Positions 6,946-15,825 of a stretch of 16,994 nt of DNA are shown one piece after another (within the stretch, counting starts at the first letter, position 1; each line of letters opens with the position of its first letter). The position numbers and the translations under genes were made by a program. The notes under the pieces were generated by a model. The model did not search any database. It was not told where the DNA came from and saw only the letters and a program-made list of their open reading frames with translations. This stretch comes from JAATGA01 sp047605605 (GTDB lineage: Bacteria > Pseudomonadota > Alphaproteobacteria > Rhodobacterales > Rhodobacteraceae), in the NCBI GenBank assembly GCA_047605605.1, contig JASGFG010000082.1:1-16994 (forward strand), written 5' to 3'.

Positions 6946-7965
6946 ATGAAACGTCTTTCCCTGTCTGTCCTTGCGCTTTTGCTGGCCACCTCGGCCCAGG
7001 CCGAAGAACTGCACATCTTCGGCTGGGCGAACGAGATGCCCGACGAGGTGTTGCAGGATTTCGAAAAGGAAACCGGCATCAGCGTCACCTTCGACACTTT
7101 CGACAGCAACGAGGCGATGATCGCCAAGCTGGAGGCCGGGGCCTCGGGCTATGATCTGGTGAACCCGTCGCAATATGCGGTGCAGATCATTTCCAACCGC
7201 GGGCTGGTCGACAAGCTGGACCATGCCAAGATCGACACCATCGGCAATATCGGCCCGGCGTTCCAGAACGTGTCCTATGACAAGGGCAACGTCTATGCGG
7301 TGCCCTATGTCTGGGGCACCACTGGCCTTGCCTACAACAAGACCTGCGTGAAGGAGCCGATCACCAGCTGGAAGGCGCTGTTCGACCCGGCCTACAAGGG
7401 GCGGATCTACATGCTGGACAACATGCTGGCCGCCTATATCGCCGGACTTCAGGTGAACGGCTTCTCGGCCAATTCGTCCGATCCGGCGGAAATCGAAAAG
7501 GCGACCCAGACGCTGATCGCGCAGAAGCCGCTGCTGGCGGGTTACAACTCCACCAACTTTGCCGATCTGGTGTCCTCGGGCGAGGCCTGCATCGTGGAAA
7601 GCTGGTCGTCCTCTGTGTTGCAGGCCATCGCCGACAACCCGGATGTGGTCTATGTCCTGCCGGAAGAGGGCGGCACGATGTGGATCGACGGCTATTCCGT
7701 GCTGAAGGATGCGCCGAACAAGGACGCGGCCTACAAGTTCCTGTCCTATATCCTGCGCCCCGAGGTTGCGGCCAAGACGACCGAGCTGACCAAGACCGCC
7801 ACCGTCGTGACCAAGTCGAAAGACCTGCTGCCGCCGGAACTGGCCAACAACTCGGCCGTCTTCCCCAGCGAGGAAACCATCGCCAACGCCGACTTCATCC
7901 TGGATCTGGGCGATGCGATGAAGCTGTATCAGGACGGCTGGACCAAGGTGAAAGCCGCGCAATAA
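6946..7965 (+). CDS. Periplasmic solute-binding protein, PotD/PotF-like
   Basis: Captures substrate in the periplasm for the adjacent ABC importer; 339 residues. A Sec signal peptide spans 1-19 (MKRLSLSVL...TSAQA, cleavage before EELHIF), giving a mature chain of about 320, as in the PotD family. FGWANEM (25-31), PYVWGTTGLAYN (120-131) and EGGTMWIDGY (241-250, with Trp246 and Asp248 matching PotD Trp255/Asp257) mark the family. Aligned by eye, PotD Asp168 and Glu171, which contact polyamine amines, fall on Asn159 and Ala162 (LDNMLAAY), and Gln327 on Thr333. A substrate other than spermidine or putrescine is therefore likely. The gene has its own strong ribosome binding site and is followed by a GC-rich hairpin, consistent with higher expression than its neighbours. 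Confidence 0.92.
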   Translation: MKRLSLSVLALLLATSAQAEELHIFGWANEMPDEVLQDFEKETGISVTFDTFDSNEAMIAKLEAGASGYDLVNPSQYAVQIISNRGLVDKLDHAKIDTIGNIGPAFQNVSYDKGNVYAVPYVWGTTGLAYNKTCVKEPITSWKALFDPAYKGRIYMLDNMLAAYIAGLQVNGFSANSSDPAEIEKATQTLIAQKPLLAGYNSTNFADLVSSGEACIVESWSSSVLQAIADNPDVVYVLPEEGGTMWIDGYSVLKDAPNKDAAYKFLSYILRPEVAAKTTELTKTATVVTKSKDLLPPELANNSAVFPSEETIANADFILDLGDAMKLYQDGWTKVKAAQ

Positions 7966-7977
7966 GCGCGCCCCTTA

Positions 7978-8002
7978 GCGCCGCCCCAATGCGGGGCGGC
8001 GC
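7978..8002 (+). terminator. Intercistronic GC hairpin (attenuator or mRNA-stabilising)
   Basis: gcgccgcccc (7978-7987) pairs perfectly with ggggcggcgc (7993-8002) over a 5-base loop, 12 bases past the binding-protein stop. The following bases (atccccctttccc) have only a weak T-run, so partial termination or protection of the upstream mRNA 3' end is more likely than full termination. The ATPase gene continues the operon 33 bases later. Confidence 0.7.
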
Positions 8003-8034
8003 ATCCCCCTTTCCCTACAGGACCGAAAGAGCCG

Positions 8035-9108
<1,074 letters not shown>

Positions 9109-9135
9109 AATCCCGAAGAAAGACGAGGTGCCCCG

Positions 9136-9801
9136 ATGGGCGATTACATCCTGAACCCCCTGCCGCCGCAGATGGACCCGGCCCGCGCCGCCCGTCTGGC
9201 GCAGGTCGAGGCCGCGACTTTGGGCCACTACCTGCACGCCGGTTTCGCCGATACCGGGCTGCGCCCCGTCATCCCGGGCCACCGCATTGCCGGGGCGGCG
9301 GTGACGGTGCAGATCGCGGGCCCGTGCTCGACCCTGCTTTATCATGCGATGGACAGGGTTCGGCCCGGCGACGTGCTGGTGATCGACCGGGCGGGCGACA
9401 GCCGCCATGCCTGCTGGGGCGGGTTCATGGCCGCCGTCGCGCGGGTGCGCGGGCTGGCCGGGGTGATCGTCGACGGCTGCGTGACCGACCCCGATGCAAT
9501 CCGGGCCGAGGGCGTGCCGACCTGGGGCCGCGACACATCGGCCATCACCACGAAACTGCTGAACATGGGCGGCGCCTTCAACGTGCCGGTGTCGATCGGC
9601 GGCGTCGCGGTCAGCCCTGGCGATGCGGTTCTGGCCGATGACTGCGGCATCGTCGTCGTTCCGGCCAGCCGTCTGGACGCCCTGACCCATCAGGCGCTGG
9701 AGGAACAGGCCGAGGAAGGCGACTGGGTGAAACGGGTCGAGGCCGGCGCGCGCCTGCAAGACCTGATCGACATCGACGCAATGATGGGGCTGACGAAATG
9801 A
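9136..9801 (+). CDS. RraA / HMG-CHA aldolase family protein
   Basis: Member of the fold shared by 4-hydroxy-4-methyl-2-oxoglutarate (HMG) aldolase, oxaloacetate decarboxylases and the RNase E inhibitor RraA; 221 residues, normal length. The family core is DRAGDSRHACWGG (84-96) followed by GVIVDGCVTDPDAI (109-122). In characterised HMG aldolases the equivalent of VTD is VRD, with Arg binding substrate and Asp holding the metal through water. Here Asp118 is kept but Arg is Thr117. The genomic setting (importer, HpaI-type aldolase, hydroxyacid dehydrogenase) favours a metabolic lyase role over RNase regulation. Its stop overlaps the next start (ATGA). Substrate unknown; demethylmenaquinone methyltransferase labels for this family are historical misannotations. 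Confidence 0.85.
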   Translation: MGDYILNPLPPQMDPARAARLAQVEAATLGHYLHAGFADTGLRPVIPGHRIAGAAVTVQIAGPCSTLLYHAMDRVRPGDVLVIDRAGDSRHACWGGFMAAVARVRGLAGVIVDGCVTDPDAIRAEGVPTWGRDTSAITTKLLNMGGAFNVPVSIGGVAVSPGDAVLADDCGIVVVPASRLDALTHQALEEQAEEGDWVKRVEAGARLQDLIDIDAMMGLTK

Positions 9802-10511
9802 CCCTCTCCCCGCACGCCTTCTGGCTGTCCACACCGCACCAGCAGGCGGTCGAGATCGCCTTTGGCCTTGGCTGCCGCACCTTCGTTCTGGATGTGGAAC
9901 ACGGCTATTTCGACCTGAACGCCACCGACAAGCTGGTGGCACTGATCCTTGCCCTTGGGGGCAAGGTCTATGCCAAGGTGCTGGGGCCCGAGGCCATCGC
10001 CATCCAGCAGATGCTGGACATCGGCTGCACCGGGGTGATCATCCCGCATATCGGTGATGCGGCCCATGCGGCCAGGGTCTGCGCGGCGTCGAAATATCCG
10101 GGCGTGGGCAACCGCAGCTTCTCGGGGACGCGCCCCGCGCGCTATGATGCCGTGACGCAGGACTATTACACGCAGCAGAATGCGCAGACGAAATGCTTTC
10201 CCATGGTGGAATCGGCCGAAGCCTTGGCCGATATCGACGCCATTCTGGCGCTGCCGACGGTGGACGGGGTGTTCGTCGGCCCGTCCGACCTGTCGCTGTC
10301 GCGCGGGCGGGGCGCCTATATGAAGACGCCCGCCGATTTCGACGACCTGCGCACCATCGCCGCCGCCTGCGCCCGCGCGGGCAAGCCGTGGATCATGCCG
10401 GCGTGGAGCAAGGTGGAACGCGACCTTGCCGCCGAACTGGGCGCGGCGTGGATGGTGACGGTGGACGAATACGGCGCGCTGTGGAACGGGCTGGAGCAGG
10501 GGTTGAAATGA
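9798..10511 (+). CDS. HpcH/HpaI-family class II aldolase/lyase
   Basis: Predicted metal-dependent retro-aldolase of the phosphoenolpyruvate/pyruvate-domain TIM-barrel fold; 237 residues, slightly shorter than HpaI (about 260). The conserved metal ligands are visible: Glu138 (MVESAEAL) and Asp164 (FVGPSDLS). The catalytic-base His35 is in LDVEHG (31-36). Compared by eye with E. coli HpaI, the pyruvate-binding Arg70 is Lys60 (YAKVLG), and Gln147 before the metal Glu is Met136. The metal and base are therefore kept while the oxoacid pocket differs. It has 4-base ATGA overlaps with both neighbours, indicating coupled expression with the RraA-like protein and the dehydrogenase. It could be an aldolase with another acceptor or a related lyase; the exact reaction cannot be read from sequence. 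Confidence 0.87.
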   Translation: MTLSPHAFWLSTPHQQAVEIAFGLGCRTFVLDVEHGYFDLNATDKLVALILALGGKVYAKVLGPEAIAIQQMLDIGCTGVIIPHIGDAAHAARVCAASKYPGVGNRSFSGTRPARYDAVTQDYYTQQNAQTKCFPMVESAEALADIDAILALPTVDGVFVGPSDLSLSRGRGAYMKTPADFDDLRTIAAACARAGKPWIMPAWSKVERDLAAELGAAWMVTVDEYGALWNGLEQGLK

Positions 10512-11440
10512 CGAAAGTTGCCGTCTGGCTGGGCGATGCGGCCGAGGATCGGGAATGGGTGGACCTGCTGTCCCCGCTGCTGCCGGGGATCGAGGTCGCG
10601 CCGATGGACGAAGGCGGCGCAAGCGGCGTCGATTATGCCGTGGTCTGGGCACCGCCCGCAGGCGCCCTGGCCCGGCACCCGGACCTGAAGGCCGTGGTTT
10701 CGGTCGGCGCGGGCGTGGACCATGTGCTGCGCGATCCCGAATTGCCGAAGCACCTGCCGATCCTGCGCACCACCGGGCCGGACATGGTGCAGCGGCTGCG
10801 CGAATATGTGGCGCTGCATGTGCTGGCCCATCACCGCGACCTGATGACCACCGATGCCCAGCAGGCACGCGGCGAATGGCGCCAGATCGTCACCCCGGTG
10901 GCCGGAAAGCGCCGCGTCGGCATCATGGGCCTGGGCCGCATCGGCGCCGCCTGCGCGCGGACGCTGGCGGCCCTTGGCTTCGACACCGCGGGCTGGTCGC
11001 GCAGCGGTCAGGCGGTCGAAGGCGTCACCACCTTTGCCGGTTCGGCGGGGCTGGACGCCTTTCTGGCCCGCACCGAGATCCTGATCTGCCTGCTGCCGCT
11101 GACGCCCGAAACCCGCGACATCCTGAATGCCGGGCTGTTCGCGCGCCTGCCGCAGGGGGCGGCGGTGATCAACGCGGGCCGCGGCGGCCATCTGGTCGAG
11201 GCCGATCTGCTGGCCGCGTTGGACCGGGGCCATCTGTTGGGCGCGACGCTGGACGTGTTCCGCACCGAACCGCTGCCCGCCGACCACCCGTTCTGGCGCC
11301 ATCCGCGCATCCGGGTCACGCCGCATATCGCGTCCTATATCGACGCGGCGACCGGAGCGGGGGTGGTGGCGGCCAATATCCTGGCCTTTGAACGCGAGGG
11401 CGCGGCCCCCGACGTGGCGGATGCCGCGCGCGGGTATTGA
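10508..11440 (+). CDS. D-2-hydroxyacid dehydrogenase, GhrA-like (glyoxylate/hydroxypyruvate reductase)
   Basis: NAD(P)H-dependent reduction of a 2-oxoacid such as glyoxylate or hydroxypyruvate to the D-hydroxyacid. The start at 10508 makes an ATGA overlap with the aldolase and gives 310 residues, the usual GhrA length. The Rossmann motif is GLGRIG (141-146). The catalytic triad of the family is present as Arg225 (NAGRGG), Glu254 (FRTEPLP) and His273 (TPHIAS). VGAGVDHVL (66-74) and LLPLTPETRDILN (195-207) are further family landmarks. As last gene of the operon it probably reduces the oxoacid released by the upstream lyase reaction, which would make that step irreversible. That coupling is inference from order. 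Confidence 0.9.
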   Translation: MTKVAVWLGDAAEDREWVDLLSPLLPGIEVAPMDEGGASGVDYAVVWAPPAGALARHPDLKAVVSVGAGVDHVLRDPELPKHLPILRTTGPDMVQRLREYVALHVLAHHRDLMTTDAQQARGEWRQIVTPVAGKRRVGIMGLGRIGAACARTLAALGFDTAGWSRSGQAVEGVTTFAGSAGLDAFLARTEILICLLPLTPETRDILNAGLFARLPQGAAVINAGRGGHLVEADLLAALDRGHLLGATLDVFRTEPLPADHPFWRHPRIRVTPHIASYIDAATGAGVVAANILAFEREGAAPDVADAARGY

Positions 11441-11566
11441 GGCGGAAGGCCCTTCGCTGAAATGGGATTTGCGCTGCCATCCTCGGTGCCCTAGATCTTA
11501 TCCCGAGGTCAGGGCCTGCGCATCCTTTTCGCCATGCCTGACGGCAATCGACAGAACGGGCCAGCC
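11441..11566. other. Spacer between dehydrogenase and DUF488 genes
   Basis: 126 bases. There is a short self-complementary run (gaaggcccttc, about 11445-11456) but no proper terminator and no convincing promoter. A Met codon at 11534 is in frame with the next gene but has no ribosome binding site. Confidence 0.4.
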
Positions 11567-11983
11567 ATGTCTGATCTGCGGTCTTCAGAAACCGGCCCCG
11601 CAGGGCGGCTCCGCATCAAGCGGGTGTATCTGCCGGCCGAGGCATCGGATGGCCGGCGTATCCTTGTCGACCGCCTTTGGCCGCGCGGCCTGACGAAGGA
11701 CCGCGCCGCCCTGTCTGCCTGGTGCAGGGACATCGCCCCCAGCGACGGTTTGCGGCGCTGGTTTCATGCCCATGCCGACCAGTGGGCGGAGTTCGTTGCC
11801 CGCTATGAGACGGAGCTGTCTGCCAAGGGCGATCTTGTCGGGGAAATCGCCGGATATGCCCAAGACGGCCCCGTCACCCTGCTTTATGCCGCGAAGGACG
11901 AGGCGCGCAACAATGCCGTCGCCCTGCGCGACCATCTGCGCCGGTGTCTGGGACAGGGGGGCGCCGGGCATGACGCCAAATAG
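11567..11983 (+). CDS. DUF488 family protein (YeaO-like)
   Basis: Small soluble protein, 138 residues from the ATG at 11567, of unknown biochemical role. The family signature is clear: RVYLPAEASDGRRILVDRLW with PRG (residues 19-41), then the conserved WCRDIAPS and LRRWFHAH stretches and VTLLYAAKDEARNNA near the C-terminus. An in-frame ATG at 11534 would add 11 residues that look unlike the family, so I prefer 11567. It lies 126 bases after the dehydrogenase operon and could be a read-through product or have its own promoter. It ends only 6 bases from the stop of the opposing permease gene. No functional link to either neighbour is evident. Confidence 0.85.
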   Translation: MSDLRSSETGPAGRLRIKRVYLPAEASDGRRILVDRLWPRGLTKDRAALSAWCRDIAPSDGLRRWFHAHADQWAEFVARYETELSAKGDLVGEIAGYAQDGPVTLLYAAKDEARNNAVALRDHLRRCLGQGGAGHDAK

Positions 11984-11989
11984 GCAGAT

Positions 11990-13102
11990 CTATCGCAGGA
12001 ATGCCCGGAATTGCCGCAGGGCCAGCCAGAACATCGCCCCGCCGATCGCGGCCAGCGCCAGAAGTTGCGGCCAGACCACCGACAGCCCCGCGCCGCGGAA
12101 CAGGATCGCCTGCGACAGGATGACGAAATGGGTGTTCGGCGCGGCCAGCATGATGTGCTGTATGATCTCGGGCATACTCTCGCGCGGGGTCATGCCGCCC
12201 GACAGCACCTGCAGGGGCAGCAGCACCATCATCATCAGCAGCCCGAAATTCGGCATGGTTCCCGCCACCGTCGCCAGGAATATCCCCATCGAGGTCGTCG
12301 CGAACAGCATCAGCGCCGCCCCCAGCAGGAACAGCGGCACCGACCCCAGGATCGGCACATGCAGCAGCCGTTCCACCACGATCAGAAGGGCAAAGGCCGC
12401 GGCGCAAAAGACCACCAGCCCCATCGACCAGATCTTGGACAGCATGATTTCCACCGCCGTGACAGGCATGACCAGCAGATGCTCGACCGTGCCGTGTTCC
12501 TTTTCGCGGATCAGCGCGGCGCCGGTCAGGATGATCGACAGCATGGTGATCGACTGGATCACGCTGTTGATCGCCCCGAACCAGCCCGGGTCCAGCGACG
12601 GGTTGAACCGCGCCCGCAGGGCCAGGTCGACCTGCTGCGCCGCCCCCGAGCGATAGCCCGCCAGGTATTCCGCCACCTCGGCCGACACGATCGACTGGAC
12701 ATAGCCGCTGCCGGAAAACGCCTGTGTCATCCGGGTCGCATCGACGTTCAGCTGGATCGCGGGGACCGATCCGGCCAGCAGGTCGCGCTGGAAATCCGGC
12801 GGGATGTTCAGCGCGAAAGTATCCATTCCCTCGTCCATGCGGCGATCCATCTCGGTCGTGGTGATGGCGACGGGGGGCACGAAATAGGGCGGATAGAACG
12901 CCTGCGCGATGCGGGTCGACAGGGTAGACTGGTCTTCGTCCACGATGGCGATGGCGGCGTTGGAAACGGCCTCGGGCGTGGCGCGGGCGGTGGTATAGAT
13001 CGACAGGCTGAACGAATAGACGATCAGCACCAGCATCACCGGGTCGCGCAGCAGCCCGCGCAATTCCTTGATGCCCAGTTGCAGGATGGTGGACAGGTTC
13101 AT
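11990..13102 (-). CDS. yhhJ: ABC-2 type permease, YhhJ-like
   Basis: Inner-membrane permease of an export-type ABC system, 370 residues. One membrane helix at about 21-39 is followed by a large extracytoplasmic domain (about 40-175) typical of the YhiN/YhhJ/DrrB-like group. Five hydrophobic segments follow at about 178-197, 225-244, 252-280, 286-302 and 342-361. The conserved ABC-2 signature REKEHGTVEHLLVMPV is at 199-214. The start ATG overlaps the stop of the RbbA-like gene (ATGA, 13099-13102), so it is the last gene of a coupled three-gene operon. It probably forms a heterodimer with the permease half of the RbbA-like protein. The symbol is by analogy with E. coli yhiI-rbbA-yhhJ. Confidence 0.9.
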   Translation of the reverse strand: MNLSTILQLGIKELRGLLRDPVMLVLIVYSFSLSIYTTARATPEAVSNAAIAIVDEDQSTLSTRIAQAFYPPYFVPPVAITTTEMDRRMDEGMDTFALNIPPDFQRDLLAGSVPAIQLNVDATRMTQAFSGSGYVQSIVSAEVAEYLAGYRSGAAQQVDLALRARFNPSLDPGWFGAINSVIQSITMLSIILTGAALIREKEHGTVEHLLVMPVTAVEIMLSKIWSMGLVVFCAAAFALLIVVERLLHVPILGSVPLFLLGAALMLFATTSMGIFLATVAGTMPNFGLLMMMVLLPLQVLSGGMTPRESMPEIIQHIMLAAPNTHFVILSQAILFRGAGLSVVWPQLLALAAIGGAMFWLALRQFRAFLR

Positions 13103-15825
13103 CGCGCCTGCTTTCGCAGGAAGAGGGTGGCGGTCCCCAGGATCACCGGCACCGCAATCGCCAGCGCAAGATAGACCGTGCCGAAGTCGTCGAACCCCAG
13201 CCCCTTGGAAAAGGCCCCGCGCGAGGCCATGATGAAATAGGTGGTCGGATAGACCTCGCCGATGACCCGCCCGAACCCTTGCAACGACGAGACGGGGTCG
13301 ATCATTCCCGAATACTGCGTTCCGGGAATCATGGTCAGCAGGGCCGTCGCGAACAGCGCCGCCACCTGACTGGACAGAAAGGACGAGATCAGCAGCCCCA
13401 GGGCCGTCGTCGCCCCCACATACAACACCGCCGCCCCCGCAAAGGCCGGAAAGCTGCCGGTGAAGGGCACGCGGAACACGAAAACGGCAAAGGCCGTCAG
13501 CAGCAGAAAGTTGAACAGCGCCAGCACGACATAGGGCAATTGCTTGCCGATCAGGAATTCCAGCCGCGTCACCGGCGTGACGTAGAAGTTGATGATCGAG
13601 CCCAGTTCCTTTTCGCGCACGACCGAAAGCGTGGTCAGGATCGCCGGGATCATCAACAGCAGCAGCGGCAGCACCGCAGGCACCATGGCCACCAGGCTTT
13701 TCACATCGGGGTTATAGCGGAACCGGGTCAGGATCTCGAAATTGCCGGTCACTGCGGCGGCGCCATACCGTTCGCGCGCGTGACGGGCCAGCCATGTGGC
13801 ATGAATGCCCTGGACATAGCCGCTGACCGTGCCGGCACGGCTGGGGTTGGCGCCGTCGATCCAGGCGCCCACGGTCACGTCATCGCCCCGTGCGACGGCG
13901 CGGCCAAAGCCCGGCGGAATCTCCACCGCCAGCGCCAGATCGCCGCGGCGCATCCGGTCGTCCATGTCGGCGTAATCCGTCAACGGCGGCTTTTCGATGA
14001 AATAGCGCGACCCTGCGATGTCCAGCGCATAGTCTCGGCTGATGGTGGTCTGGTCGCGGTCCAGCACCGCGAAGGTCAGGTCGTCGACATCCATATTGAT
14101 GCCATAGCCGATCACGAACATCAGGATCAGGCTACCCAGCAGCGCCATCGCCCCCCGGATCGGATCGCGTTGCAGTTGCAGCGATTCCAGCTGGCTGTAG
14201 GACAGCATCCGCCGCAGGCTGAAGACCCCGCCGGTATCGGGGCGGCCCTGCGGCCCCTCTGTCGGCGGGGGCGGGGGCACGGCGGCGGGCTGGGCGCCGA
14301 TCGCCTCCTCCAGATAGACGATGAACGCCTCCTCCAGCGTGTCCTTGCCACGGGATGCCATGATGGCCCTGGCCGTATCGCTGACCAGCACCTTGCCCGC
14401 GTGCATCAGCGAGATGCGGTCGCAAAGCTCTGCCTCGTTCATGAAATGGGTCGAGACGAAGATCGTCACCCCGTCCCGGCGCGACAGATCCGCCAGGATC
14501 TGCCAGAATCCGTCGCGCGCCACCGGGTCCACGCCCGAGGTCGGTTCGTCCAGGATCAGGATTTCCGGCCCGTGGATCATCGCCACCGCCAGCGAAAGCC
14601 GCTGGCGCAGCCCCAGCGGCAGGGCATCGGGCAGCGCGTCCATCACCCGGTCCAGGTCGAACCGCGCCGCCATCTCCTCGATCCGGGCGGGGATCTGCGC
14701 CTGATCCATCCCGAAAAGCCGCGCGTGCAGGTCGAGGTTCTGCCGCACCGTCAGTTCGGAATAAAGCGAAAACGCCTGGCTCATGAAGCCGACGCGGCGG
14801 CGGACGGCCATGTCATTCGGATCGACCGGGGCGCCGAACAGCATCGCCTTGCCCTCGGTCGGGTCCAGCAGACCGGTCAGCATCTTCATTGTCGTGGTCT
14901 TGCCGCACCCGTTCGAGCCGAGAAAGCCGAAGATCTCGCCCCGTTCGATGCGAAAGGACACGTCGTCCACTGCGGTGAAATCGCCAAAGCGCATGGTCAG
15001 ATGCTCGGCCTCGATCGCCACTTCGGAACTGGCGGGGCGGGGGCCGATGCTGACGGCGTGATGATCCCGGCGGTCCGCCTCGGGCAAAAGCGCGATGAAG
15101 GCCTGATCGAGGTTCGGGGCTCCCGTCCGGGCCAGCAGGTCCGCCGGGGTGCCGGTGGCCAGAATCTGCCCGTCGTTCATCGCGACCAGCCAGTCGAACC
15201 GCGCCGCCTCTTCCATATAGGCGGTGGCGACGATCACGCTCATCGCGGGGCGATCCTGGCGGATGTCGTCGATCAGGTCCCAGAACTGCCGCCGCGACAG
15301 CGGGTCGACGCCGGTTGTCGGCTCATCCAGGATCAGCAGGTCGGGGTCATGGATCAGCGCGCAGCACAGGCCCAGCTTCTGCTTCATGCCGCCCGACAGC
15401 TTGGCGGCGGGGCGGTCGCGAAAGGCGGCCATGCCGGTGCGCGCCAGCAGATCGTCGATCCGCCTTTCACGCTCGGCCCGGTCATGGCCGAACAGCCGGC
15501 CAAAGAAATCGGCATTCTCGAACACCGACAGCGTGGGATAGAGGTTCTTGCCCAGACCCTGCGGCATATAGGCGATCTGCGGACAGATGCGGGCACGGTG
15601 GCGGGCGTCGGCGATGTTGCCGCCCAGAACCTGCACATCGCCGGCCTGCACCACCCGCGCGCCCGCCAGGATCGACAGCAGGCTGGACTTGCCCACCCCG
15701 TCCGGCCCGATCAGGCCCACCATCCGGCCCGCCGGAATCTCCAGCGTCAGGTCGGAAAACGCCTGCACCCTGCCATAGTGCTGCGACAGGCCCCTGACCC
15801 GGGCAACAGGCGGCGCGGCGGTCAT
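13099..15825 (-). CDS. rbbA: RbbA-like fused ABC transporter (two ATPase domains plus ABC-2 permease)
   Basis: 908 residues, close to E. coli RbbA (about 911). Start chosen at 15825 for the ATGA overlap with the adaptor gene; an ATG at 15855 would overlap it by 34 bases without a ribosome binding site. ATPase domain 1 has Walker A GPDGVGKSS (40-48), LSGGM (143-147) and Walker B LLILDEP, but its switch His is Ala202 (VATAYMEEA). Domain 2 has Walker A GSNGCGKTT (303-311), Walker B LILDEP and His460 (STHFMNEA), but a signature of LPLGL (402-406). A Pro-rich linker (about 513-527) leads to a permease half with membrane segments at about 560-577, 710-735, 763-784, 796-817, 821-838 and 883-903. E. 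coli RbbA binds ribosomes; here an exporter working with the adaptor and second permease is the safest reading. Confidence 0.9.
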   Translation of the reverse strand: MTAAPPVARVRGLSQHYGRVQAFSDLTLEIPAGRMVGLIGPDGVGKSSLLSILAGARVVQAGDVQVLGGNIADARHRARICPQIAYMPQGLGKNLYPTLSVFENADFFGRLFGHDRAERERRIDDLLARTGMAAFRDRPAAKLSGGMKQKLGLCCALIHDPDLLILDEPTTGVDPLSRRQFWDLIDDIRQDRPAMSVIVATAYMEEAARFDWLVAMNDGQILATGTPADLLARTGAPNLDQAFIALLPEADRRDHHAVSIGPRPASSEVAIEAEHLTMRFGDFTAVDDVSFRIERGEIFGFLGSNGCGKTTTMKMLTGLLDPTEGKAMLFGAPVDPNDMAVRRRVGFMSQAFSLYSELTVRQNLDLHARLFGMDQAQIPARIEEMAARFDLDRVMDALPDALPLGLRQRLSLAVAMIHGPEILILDEPTSGVDPVARDGFWQILADLSRRDGVTIFVSTHFMNEAELCDRISLMHAGKVLVSDTARAIMASRGKDTLEEAFIVYLEEAIGAQPAAVPPPPPTEGPQGRPDTGGVFSLRRMLSYSQLESLQLQRDPIRGAMALLGSLILMFVIGYGINMDVDDLTFAVLDRDQTTISRDYALDIAGSRYFIEKPPLTDYADMDDRMRRGDLALAVEIPPGFGRAVARGDDVTVGAWIDGANPSRAGTVSGYVQGIHATWLARHARERYGAAAVTGNFEILTRFRYNPDVKSLVAMVPAVLPLLLLMIPAILTTLSVVREKELGSIINFYVTPVTRLEFLIGKQLPYVVLALFNFLLLTAFAVFVFRVPFTGSFPAFAGAAVLYVGATTALGLLISSFLSSQVAALFATALLTMIPGTQYSGMIDPVSSLQGFGRVIGEVYPTTYFIMASRGAFSKGLGFDDFGTVYLALAIAVPVILGTATLFLRKQAR

